From positions 124,001 through 188,000 of the forward strand of contig AVDB01000006.1 of NCBI GenBank assembly GCA_000472185.1: a DNA stretch of 64,000 nucleotides, in the 5' to 3' direction. This document shows positions 47,428-55,343 of this stretch, piece after piece; the stretch's first letter is position 1; each line of letters starts with the position of its first letter. This DNA comes from Rhodobacteraceae bacterium HIMB11. GTDB taxonomy: Bacteria; Pseudomonadota; Alphaproteobacteria; Rhodobacterales; Rhodobacteraceae. The position numbers were made by a program, and so were the translations under genes. Below the pieces are notes generated by a model. It was not told the DNA's origin. It worked only from the letters and a program-made list of their open reading frames with translations, and ran no database searches.

Positions 47428-48015
47428 TTAGGTCGCATCGTCATAGGTTAAAACGGGTTTCGTGGTAAATTCATTGCGCCATACAACGTAACACAAAACG
47501 GGATGATCCAATGTTTCCATAGCATGCGGTTGGTTTGAGGCATGCAGCGTCACGCCCCCTTCCCCCATTTGTATGTCTGGCGCGCCGTCTTTTTTGAAAA
47601 CGGCCTCTCCCGCAAGACACAGATACATTTCTTCGGCTGGGTGCTGATGCCACGGGTAATAGAGCCCCGCTGGCATATAGACCATCCATGCATTCATTTG
47701 ATCACTTTTGAAAAACCCATTGTGCCCAATCAAACTGAAACACCCAAATTCATCCATAAAACGATCACTGACATTGGTTCCAGCATAGGTATCGCGCCAA
47801 TAGGCCAATGGCCCCATCTGTTTCAACAGGGTTTTGGTGGATGCGTATTCATTCCCAAACAGGCCAGTTTCTGCATCAAAATGATCCCGCGCACCCATAT
47901 GGCGGGCCGTGACAGGTTGCGCCACGACATCGGTCGGAAATGCACAGAATGCCCGCAGGTCATCATGACCCTCATGCAATTGACGCAGATGATTTAATAC
48001 CTGATCGAAATCCAT
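47428..48015 (-). CDS. DMSP lyase family cupin, DddQ-type
   Basis: Single-domain cupin of 195 residues. The metal-site pattern H123-x-H125-x3-E129-x-Y131, with Y120 before it and H164 in the second cupin motif (NQPHAME), has nearly the same numbering as the DddQ DMSP lyase, in which His125, Glu129, Tyr131 and His163 hold the metal and Tyr120/Tyr131 are functional. DddQ cleaves dimethylsulfoniopropionate to DMS and acrylate. GAGGTGGG precedes the ATG. The neighbours (EamA, DUF3237, sulfatases) are not DMSP genes, so a related C-S, C-O or ester elimination on another substrate is possible. Confidence in the family is high, in the DMSP activity moderate. Confidence 0.7.
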   Translation of the reverse strand: MDFDQVLNHLRQLHEGHDDLRAFCAFPTDVVAQPVTARHMGARDHFDAETGLFGNEYASTKTLLKQMGPLAYWRDTYAGTNVSDRFMDEFGCFSLIGHNGFFKSDQMNAWMVYMPAGLYYPWHQHPAEEMYLCLAGEAVFKKDGAPDIQMGEGGVTLHASNQPHAMETLDHPVLCYVVWRNEFTTKPVLTYDDAT

Positions 48016-48114
48016 GGCCCACCTCGGTGCTGATTACCTCAACAGGGTCGGTTCGTATGGATAAAGATTCTGTATCAAATTCGACACCGAAGATGCCGTA
48101 TTTGAATTAATTCA

Positions 48115-48573
48115 CTAGCGGATCGCGAAAAGTGTCATGATCACCTGATCCGCCAATCGCGCCCCAGTCCCGACAAACAGGGTCCGATTGATCCAGGCCA
48201 ATTCGGGATCACCCGTCTCTAAAATTGCGTGTGTTCGCATATAATAGTGCGCAGGATCAATATCCTCCCCCCGGGCCAGCGCTGCGATGACTTCAGGTGC
48301 ACCGTGGCGATAGCCAAAGTTTTTCACCTCAATCGTGTGACCATCCTCGGTTTCAATCGCATAACGCGTGTCCAATTCTGCAACACCATCTGCGAACACG
48401 GTTTGCCAATCCGCCCCAAGGTTCAGAATACGCCCCGTCACATAAGGACCCGAGGCGCGCCCCCCAATGATCGGAATGATCCGACGCTTTCCTGCGCGCC
48501 CAGAACCCAGTTCACGAATGGGGGCCAAATCAACCTCAAGTCTGCAAAATAATTCCAATTCAGGAGCATTCAT
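48115..48573 (-). CDS. DUF3237 (UPF0311) family protein
   Basis: Beta-barrel-type protein of 152 residues of unknown biochemical role. The family features are visible: GGRASGPYVTGRILNLGADWQTVFADGVAELDTRYAIETEDG in the centre and HYYMRTHAILETGDPELAWINRTLFVG near the end. Genes of this family are often found with aromatic or steroid catabolism. The ATG at 48573 is preferred (GGAA upstream). It is divergent from the P450 gene with 95 bp between them. Confidence 0.82.
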   Translation of the reverse strand: MNAPELELFCRLEVDLAPIRELGSGRAGKRRIIPIIGGRASGPYVTGRILNLGADWQTVFADGVAELDTRYAIETEDGHTIEVKNFGYRHGAPEVIAALARGEDIDPAHYYMRTHAILETGDPELAWINRTLFVGTGARLADQVIMTLFAIR

Positions 48574-48668
48574 CGTTTCCAAGTTCCGATCTGACTAAAA
48601 TTCCCGTGACAATCATCACCGCCTTGATACTGTCATACCTGCGACACCCCAAGCAAAGGAAATTTTCA

Positions 48669-49844
48669 ATGGGCGTTCCTGTGTATCATGGCGATTTTTA
48701 TTCGGATGATTTCATACTAAATCCCACCCAAGGATACGCAGATTTGCGCGCGCTGGGACCTGTGATTTGGATGGAGCAGCAGAACGCCTATGCCGTCACC
48801 TGTTATAACGAGGTGGTGCATGTTTTGCGCAACCCTGCGACGTTCATTTCAGGAAATGGCATTTCGATGAACGATGATGTGAATGCACTGTTGAAAGGAT
48901 CAACCGTGAATTCAGATGGCGATGAACACGACAGCCGAAGGCGCGTCACCGCTCGTCCCCTGATGCCCAAGGGGATTGAACATTTGGAACAATATATCCA
49001 CGAAACAGCCCAAGCTTTAGGGGATCGTTTGGTGGACCAACAGACATTCGATGCCATTTCAGAATTCGCACAAATCCTCCCCCTGTCCATTGTGATTGAT
49101 TTAGTCGGACTGGACGAAAGTGGTCGTCAAAACATGTTGGCCTGGGGATCGGCGGTGTTTGATGTGATGGACGGGCATAATGAACGCTCGCAGGTGGCTT
49201 TTGAAACCTTGGTCGGTTTGCGCAAATATTTGGATAAATACGGACGCGCCGAATACCTGAAAGAGGGTGGATTAGCGCGCCGTATTTTTGAGCTTGCCCC
49301 CGAACATGGATTTAGCGAGGCAGATGCCGCACAAATGATGCGCGATTATATTTCGCCCAGTTTGGACACCACTATTTCGGCCTCTGGATACATGGCGTAT
49401 TTCTTTGCAACACACCCAGATCAATGGGAATTATTGTTGAACAATCCTGATTTGGTGCCCAATGCAATTGAAGAGGTTGTGCGCCTAACAACACCTATTC
49501 GATCCTTTTCCCGATATGTGGCCGAGGATACAGAAATTTCAGGCACCAAAATTGAAAAAGGATCGCGTGTGATGGTGATTTATGGCTCTGCTAATCGCGA
49601 TGAAACCTTTTGGGATGAACCAGACCGTTTTGATATCACGCGCAACGTGCGAAAACATGTTGGGTTTGGACACGGTGTGCATTTGTGTATGGGCATGCAT
49701 TTGGCGCGGCGGGAAATGATCAACCTGTTAGAGGCCATGCGCACACGGGTTGCGCGATGGGAATTAAACGGCAGTCCAGAAATTCAGATGAACAATTCCA
49801 TCCGTGCCTTTTCAAAACTGCCAATCAAAATAACGCCCCAATAA
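48669..49844 (+). CDS. Cytochrome P450
   Basis: Soluble bacterial P450 monooxygenase of 391 residues. Haem-binding Cys340 is in FGHGVHLCMG, the ExxR of the K helix is E269-x-x-R272, and the I-helix oxygen-activation motif is D233-T-T. An AAAGGA site precedes the ATG at 48669. The substrate is unknown; sulfatase follows 10 bp later, so the pair probably works on one compound, e.g. O-demethylation or hydroxylation of an aromatic sulfate or its product. No ferredoxin or ferredoxin reductase partner is nearby; the 2Fe-2S/flavin module of the dehalogenase is not an obvious partner. Confidence 0.93.
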   Translation: MGVPVYHGDFYSDDFILNPTQGYADLRALGPVIWMEQQNAYAVTCYNEVVHVLRNPATFISGNGISMNDDVNALLKGSTVNSDGDEHDSRRRVTARPLMPKGIEHLEQYIHETAQALGDRLVDQQTFDAISEFAQILPLSIVIDLVGLDESGRQNMLAWGSAVFDVMDGHNERSQVAFETLVGLRKYLDKYGRAEYLKEGGLARRIFELAPEHGFSEADAAQMMRDYISPSLDTTISASGYMAYFFATHPDQWELLLNNPDLVPNAIEEVVRLTTPIRSFSRYVAEDTEISGTKIEKGSRVMVIYGSANRDETFWDEPDRFDITRNVRKHVGFGHGVHLCMGMHLARREMINLLEAMRTRVARWELNGSPEIQMNNSIRAFSKLPIKITPQ

Positions 49845-49854
49845 AGGTGACATT

Positions 49855-51510
49855 ATGGGTCAAGTGAAAAACATCCTTTTCATCATGTTTGATCAGTTGC
49901 GTTGGGATTACCTAAGCTGTGCTGGACACCCGCATTTGCATACTCCAAATATTGATGCCTTGGCCGCAGAGGGTGTACGTTTTACGCGCGCCTATTGCCA
50001 ATCGCCTGTATGCGGCGCCTCACGGATGAGCTTTTACACAGGGCGCTATTGTCATTCCCATGGGGCCACATGGAACCGTGTTCCCTTAAAGGTCGGCGAA
50101 CACACATTGGGCGATCATTTGCGTGACAATGGTATGGAGTGTTGGTTGGTTGGGAAAACCCACATGAAGGCCGATACCGAGGGCATGGCCCGATTGGGCA
50201 TCCCTGCTGACAGCATCATTGGTGTGCGCACCGAACAATGCGGATTTGACGTCTATGAACGCGATGACGGCATGCGCCCCGAAGGTCCCGAGGGATTTTA
50301 CGATGACGGTGGGGCTGCCACCTATAACGAATGGCTGCGTGAACGGGGATATCCCGGGGACAATCCGTGGCATGATTTTGCCAATTCTGCACGGGATGCG
50401 GACGGGAATGTTTTGTCGGGATGGTTGTTGGAAAATGCCCGCAAACCAGCCGCGATTAAGGAGGAGGATTCCGAAACCCCCTATATGACCAGCCGCGCGA
50501 TTGAATTCATGGATCAGGCGGGTGAAACGCCATGGTGTTTGCATCTGAGTTACATCAAACCCCACTGGCCCTATATCGCCCCTGCCCCCTATAATGACAT
50601 GTACGGACCAGAGCATGTGATCCCCGTCAATCGCAACGAAAATGAATTGGTCGACATGCACCCCGTTTATGCCAATTACGTCAACAACCGCGTTGGGCAA
50701 TCGTTTTCACGTGATGAGGTTTTGGAACATACAATCCCGTCCTATATGGGGTTAATAAAACAATGCGATGATCAAATGGGCCGCCTGTTTGACTATCTGA
50801 AATCCAGTGGTTTGTGGGACAACACCATGATCTTTTTGACATCGGATCATGGGGATTATCTGGGCGATCACTGGATGGGGGAAAAGGATTTATTCCACGA
50901 CTGCTCGGCCAAAATCCCATTGATCATCCGCGATCCCTCTGATCAGGCTGACGGAACACGCGGAACCGAATGCGATGCATTGGTAGAATCCATTGATCTG
51001 GCGCCAACCTTTTTGGATGTGATTGGGGCCGAGGCCCGTCCACATATTTTAGAGGGCGCATCACTTTTGCCTTTTTTGCACGGAAAAACGCCTGCAAAAT
51101 GGCGCGACTATGTGATTTCGGAAAATGACTACGGAATTTCGCCCGGGAATGCCGCATTGGCAGAACAGGTTGATGATCCGCGACAATACATGGTTGCCAA
51201 CACACGCTGGAAATACATCTATGCCGAAGGGTTCCGCCCCATGTTGTTTGATTTGGAAAACGATCCAAATGAATTGACCGATCTGGGCACAAGTGCAGAG
51301 CACGAAGTGATCCGACAACAAATGTTCGAAGCCCTAAGCGCATGGGCACGTCGATTGTCCCAACGCACCACGATGAGCCCCGCTGATGTGATTGCCGAAC
51401 GCAAACGATCCCCCGCGCGTGGGATATTGTTAGGTGCCCTTGATGAAACCGAAATGTCCGATGCACAACGTGCGTTTTATGGGAAGCGTAAGGGGCCAGA
51501 ATTCGAATGA
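49855..51510 (+). CDS. Type I sulfatase / phosphonate monoester hydrolase family, paired with P450
   Basis: A 551-residue paralogue of the sulfatase at 44776, with the same C-G-A-S-R motif (C53 to R57), DQLRWD metal motif and TSDHGDYLGDHWMGEKDLFH block; identity is high along the whole length. No signal peptide is visible, so it is cytoplasmic and would act after uptake. It lies 10 bp after the P450 gene on the same strand. A GGTGA-type site precedes the ATG at 49855. The alanine in place of proline in the maturation motif is shared by both copies. Confidence 0.88.
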   Translation: MGQVKNILFIMFDQLRWDYLSCAGHPHLHTPNIDALAAEGVRFTRAYCQSPVCGASRMSFYTGRYCHSHGATWNRVPLKVGEHTLGDHLRDNGMECWLVGKTHMKADTEGMARLGIPADSIIGVRTEQCGFDVYERDDGMRPEGPEGFYDDGGAATYNEWLRERGYPGDNPWHDFANSARDADGNVLSGWLLENARKPAAIKEEDSETPYMTSRAIEFMDQAGETPWCLHLSYIKPHWPYIAPAPYNDMYGPEHVIPVNRNENELVDMHPVYANYVNNRVGQSFSRDEVLEHTIPSYMGLIKQCDDQMGRLFDYLKSSGLWDNTMIFLTSDHGDYLGDHWMGEKDLFHDCSAKIPLIIRDPSDQADGTRGTECDALVESIDLAPTFLDVIGAEARPHILEGASLLPFLHGKTPAKWRDYVISENDYGISPGNAALAEQVDDPRQYMVANTRWKYIYAEGFRPMLFDLENDPNELTDLGTSAEHEVIRQQMFEALSAWARRLSQRTTMSPADVIAERKRSPARGILLGALDETEMSDAQRAFYGKRKGPEFE

Positions 51511-51566
51511 GCCTGAATGATCATTGCCAGCACACCTGCGTCCCGTTCATTCGTTTCCAAGCGGTA

Positions 51567-53024
51567 TTAACGTGGTAACTCTGGCGCCCAAGTAACGCCC
51601 CAAGCATCCTGCCACAAAGGTTCATATGTAACGTTTGATTTGGCACTGCCCCCAGTCCACAGATCATATTTAGGCACAGAGTAGGTTTCAAAATGCGTGA
51701 TTAATTGCTGTCGCAGACGCGCAATAATGGGTTCGCATGACGGATCATCAATTAGATTGATCTTCTCTTGTGGGTCCTTGCGCAAATCAAAAAGCTGATC
51801 TGACATTGGAAATTCCTCTGATCCTTTGAACCGCATGGCATACATCCATTCCTGGGTTCTAATCGCACGCGTTTCTTCCTGCTCATAAAACACCGCATCC
51901 GAGCTGCCAATTGGATTTATTATATCGCGTGCCGCACTTGGCAAGCTGGGGACCATATCCGAACCGATCATTGTTGCAAGCGTTGGGAAAAAATCGATTT
52001 GCGAAACCATGCGGCGGTGCTGGTGTCCCTGTTTCACCGTACCGCCTGCGATGATCAATGGGATGTGATAGGAATGGCGATGCGCGCTTGCAGGAAAGGC
52101 AGCAGCCCCATGTCCCCAAATCCCGTTATGTCCTAATGAAAAGCCATGATCAGCCGTGTAAATCACAATCGTATCTCGGGTCATATCCATCCGATCCAAA
52201 GCATCAAGGATACGCCCCACACCTGCGTCAATCAGGCTGACTTGGCTAAAATAATTACGCAAAGATTGGATGTTGTTGGGCAATAACAAGGGCCCCTTAA
52301 ACTGTTCGCGCACTCCACCCTGTGCGACCCGCAGGCCAAAGCGGTCCAATACCGCGCTATCGAGCCCTTCTCTTGGGATCGAATTCATGGGTAAATCGTC
52401 ATAAATTTCCGCAAATTCGTTATCTGCACGACCTTTGATCGCGGGCCAATGACCATAAGGCCCGTTATATGGAACAAAGGCAAAGAAAGGTTCGTTTGCA
52501 GACTGTGCCTCAATAAATTCGACGGTTTTATCTGTGAAGAAATCGACGGTATGACCCTCGAAACGATATCTCTGTTCCTGATCGATCACGTCGTTGCCGT
52601 AAAAACTGGTTGTGTGTCCGTGGGGAAAGGTGACCCAATGATCAAACGCCAGTTGCGGAACATCAGCAATGCCTAGATGAAATTTTCCGATTAATGCGGT
52701 TTTGTACCCCTGCTGTTTGAACATCTGTGGTAAGGTGTTGAATTCTGAAATTGCAGACCAATTGTGAGGCCAATGAGGTGCAAGCGTATCATCTAGCCAA
52801 TTGTGAATGCCATGCTGGCTGGGCATCAAGCCTGTCATCACGGACGCACGACAGGGTGAACACATCGCATTCACGCAATATGCGTTCGCAAATTGCGTTC
52901 CACGTGCGGCCAGCCCATCAATGTGAGGAGTTGAAACCTCATCATTGCCATAACACCCCAACAAATCAGCAGGCTGATTATCTGACATGATCAGGATGAT
53001 ATTTGGTGGGCGTTTTGCGTTCAT
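51567..53024 (-). CDS. Type I sulfatase
   Basis: Sulfatase of 485 residues with the canonical C-x-P-x-R motif (C55-S-P-C-R59) and metal ligands in SDNQPAD (near 14) and YTADHGFSLGHNG (near 295). DNQPAD at the start is of the arylsulfatase/choline-sulfatase-like type rather than the DQxRxD of its neighbours. No signal peptide is visible. It is the last gene of the second TAXI-TRAP operon, 24 bp after another sulfatase. The substrate is unknown. Confidence 0.9.
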   Translation of the reverse strand: MNAKRPPNIILIMSDNQPADLLGCYGNDEVSTPHIDGLAARGTQFANAYCVNAMCSPCRASVMTGLMPSQHGIHNWLDDTLAPHWPHNWSAISEFNTLPQMFKQQGYKTALIGKFHLGIADVPQLAFDHWVTFPHGHTTSFYGNDVIDQEQRYRFEGHTVDFFTDKTVEFIEAQSANEPFFAFVPYNGPYGHWPAIKGRADNEFAEIYDDLPMNSIPREGLDSAVLDRFGLRVAQGGVREQFKGPLLLPNNIQSLRNYFSQVSLIDAGVGRILDALDRMDMTRDTIVIYTADHGFSLGHNGIWGHGAAAFPASAHRHSYHIPLIIAGGTVKQGHQHRRMVSQIDFFPTLATMIGSDMVPSLPSAARDIINPIGSSDAVFYEQEETRAIRTQEWMYAMRFKGSEEFPMSDQLFDLRKDPQEKINLIDDPSCEPIIARLRQQLITHFETYSVPKYDLWTGGSAKSNVTYEPLWQDAWGVTWAPELPR

Positions 53025-53048
53025 ATTCCGTGCCTTAAAAGCTTACCT

Positions 53049-54614
53049 TCATGCAATTCTGTCCGACAGCGGGCTTTCATCCATTTGGGCGATCAAATGA
53101 TGATTTAACCGTTCTGCAAAATAGGCACGGGTTTTTGCATGGGCGGGATCATCCCAAAGATTGTTTGTTTCCTTGGGATCAGACTTTAGATCATAAAGCT
53201 CGCCCCAATCTTGATCCCGATAAACAGTATAACGCCAATCTTTGGTCACGACGGATCGCACGCGTGCGGGTTCTGCAAACCCCAATCGCCGCCCCCCATC
53301 GTTGTATTCAATCAAGGCTTCTTCGCGGGGGCCATCCCCGCCTTGGGTTGCGGATAGAAAGCTTTGCCCTTGATTACCGTTAAACGGCGCAATCCCTGCC
53401 CGATCCAGAATGGTGGCTGCAATGTCAACTGTGGAACAGATCGCGTCAGTGGCGTCTGCGCGACGGGTGTCGGGATCTGACCAGATAAAGGGCACCTGCG
53501 TGATGGATCGATATTGCAACGCGCCTTTTAGGATCATGTTGTAATCGCCCATGTAATCGCCATGATCCGAGTTAAAGCAGACAACCGTATCCTCATACAA
53601 TCCCGCATCCCGCAAACCTTGCATGACATCGCCAATCGCGTCATCAACAAAGGCCATCATGCCCGCACTTAGCGCCATGGCCTCTTTAATCTGTTGATCA
53701 TCCAACATCATGGCCGTTTGCGGCGTCAGTTGTTCCCCGGCCCCTTTCCAATTGTCATATAACCATTTTAACGGCGGTGTCGGATTTTGGTTTGCGTCAT
53801 ATGGCAGTGACACCTCAAAATCATCTGGGCTATACATATCCCAATATTTGCCGGGCGGATTAAACGGATGATGGGGGTCAGGAAAGCTGACAAAGGTGAA
53901 AAACGGTGCATCCTGATCCTGTCGAGATTTCAGATAGGCAATCGCGCTGTCGCGGATATAGGCCGTTGGGTACAAGTCCTCTGGAATTGGGGTGCGATAG
54001 GCCTGTGGACAGGAATAGTTGTGCGGCAATTGATTTTTGGGATCATGCAGCGCCTGCCAATCAGGGGCGTTTTCGCGAAACCATTGACGGTAATGTCCGC
54101 CGCATCTGTCCCCGTGTGACGTAACCATATCCACATGCTGATACCCGTAATACGGGGTGGTTATGTCGTAGCGTTCATCGCCTTCATAGGCCTCTGGTTC
54201 TTCTTCATAGGGCTTTGTGCGCTTACCCCGCCATGCCTCAACAAGTTTGTCGTCTTTGCTGCGCCCAACAGGGGGTAGTCCCGTAAAGGGTTGCAGATGG
54301 CTTTTGCCAATGGCCGCGGTGTGATATCCCGCGTCACCCAGTAAATCGACAAAGGTCACCGCATTTTCGGGCAGGATGCAGCCGTTATAGCGCAACCCAT
54401 GCAAACTGGGGTACCGCCCTGTCAACAGTGATGCGCGATTTGGCATGCACACAGGCGACGCCGTATAAAAGTTTTCAAACCGAATCCCCTGATCGGCAAT
54501 AGCATCAATATTTGGTGTTTTTAAAACAGGATGCCCATAACACCCCAACCAATCTGCGCGTTGTTGATCGGTGATGAAAAATAAGAAATTCGGGCGTTTT
54601 GTCATGTTATTCAT
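53049..54614 (-). CDS. Type I sulfatase
   Basis: Sulfatase of 521 residues with C56-M-P-N-R60 as the formylglycine motif, TDQQRADWLGCYGH near residue 15 for the metal site and NSDHGDYMGDYNM near 345. It begins inside the end of the alpha/beta hydrolase gene (8-bp overlap if the ATG at 54614 is used; an ATG at 54605 is the alternative). It is cytoplasmic by lack of a signal peptide. Confidence 0.9.
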   Translation of the reverse strand: MNNMTKRPNFLFFITDQQRADWLGCYGHPVLKTPNIDAIADQGIRFENFYTASPVCMPNRASLLTGRYPSLHGLRYNGCILPENAVTFVDLLGDAGYHTAAIGKSHLQPFTGLPPVGRSKDDKLVEAWRGKRTKPYEEEPEAYEGDERYDITTPYYGYQHVDMVTSHGDRCGGHYRQWFRENAPDWQALHDPKNQLPHNYSCPQAYRTPIPEDLYPTAYIRDSAIAYLKSRQDQDAPFFTFVSFPDPHHPFNPPGKYWDMYSPDDFEVSLPYDANQNPTPPLKWLYDNWKGAGEQLTPQTAMMLDDQQIKEAMALSAGMMAFVDDAIGDVMQGLRDAGLYEDTVVCFNSDHGDYMGDYNMILKGALQYRSITQVPFIWSDPDTRRADATDAICSTVDIAATILDRAGIAPFNGNQGQSFLSATQGGDGPREEALIEYNDGGRRLGFAEPARVRSVVTKDWRYTVYRDQDWGELYDLKSDPKETNNLWDDPAHAKTRAYFAERLNHHLIAQMDESPLSDRIA

Positions 54615-55332
54615 CCAATAGATTTATCGCGTAGCGATCCAGCATCTGCGCCATCTGATTGGGCGCCTCTAACATGCCATCATGCCACGTATTTAACGCA
54701 TCATGTGTCCAATCCGCACGTTTTTTCAATCGCTCATATTCGCGCTGAAACGGAGACTGCGCATTCTTGGCGGCGATGATGTAATGTTTATGCAAAACCT
54801 CATTTTGCCGTCCCGACAATGTCACCCCCTTGGCAAAGGTTCCTTTGGGCTGGGGGGTACATTTAGACAGGATATAAGCACGTAAATCCGGATCCTCGGC
54901 CCATGTGACAGATGCGCTGTCGGGGTCCAACCCAATGGCGCCCGTATCGATTTGACGCTGAAATGCGGCCATGCGTTCGGGGTTTGCATTTTGAAAAATC
55001 GCCTGTTCCGACTGTTCAGGTACAAAAGCATCGAAATAAACCGATGCACGGATACGATCCGCACAGCGATCCGCAACACCCGTGATGATCAATCCGCCAT
55101 AGGAATGGCCCACCAAAATAATATCCCTAAGGTCGCGCCAACGGAGGGTATTCACAATGTCCGTAACATGCGTATCCGCCGTAATATCAGCGCTTAGTAA
55201 ATGTGCGCGTTCCCCCAGTCCTGTGAGCGTTGGCGTATGCACCTCATGCCCTAACGCGCTTAGTTTTTGTTTTAATGGTGTCCAGCACCATCCCCCATGC
55301 CATGCACCGTGAACAAAGACAAAGGTAGCCAT
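54607..55332 (-). CDS. Alpha/beta hydrolase
   Basis: Serine hydrolase of 241 residues: oxyanion-hole HGAWHGGWCW near residue 8, nucleophile in VGHSYGGLI near 85, and a late His in the last third (TWHDGML near 220). It resembles plant-type esterase/hydroxynitrile-lyase relatives and AHL- or salicylate-ester hydrolases. GGGAGG precedes the ATG at 55332, which is 11 bp after the TRAP permease stop. It probably cuts an ester bond in the compound that the operon takes up. Confidence 0.88.
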   Translation of the reverse strand: MATFVFVHGAWHGGWCWTPLKQKLSALGHEVHTPTLTGLGERAHLLSADITADTHVTDIVNTLRWRDLRDIILVGHSYGGLIITGVADRCADRIRASVYFDAFVPEQSEQAIFQNANPERMAAFQRQIDTGAIGLDPDSASVTWAEDPDLRAYILSKCTPQPKGTFAKGVTLSGRQNEVLHKHYIIAAKNAQSPFQREYERLKKRADWTHDALNTWHDGMLEAPNQMAQMLDRYAINLLDE

Positions 55333-55343
55333 ATGTACCTCCC

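Noticed and set aside
44776-51510. Inactive sulfatases because of the missing proline in C-x-P-x-R
   Set aside because: Alanine at this position is accepted by known maturation systems, and all metal ligands I can see are intact.
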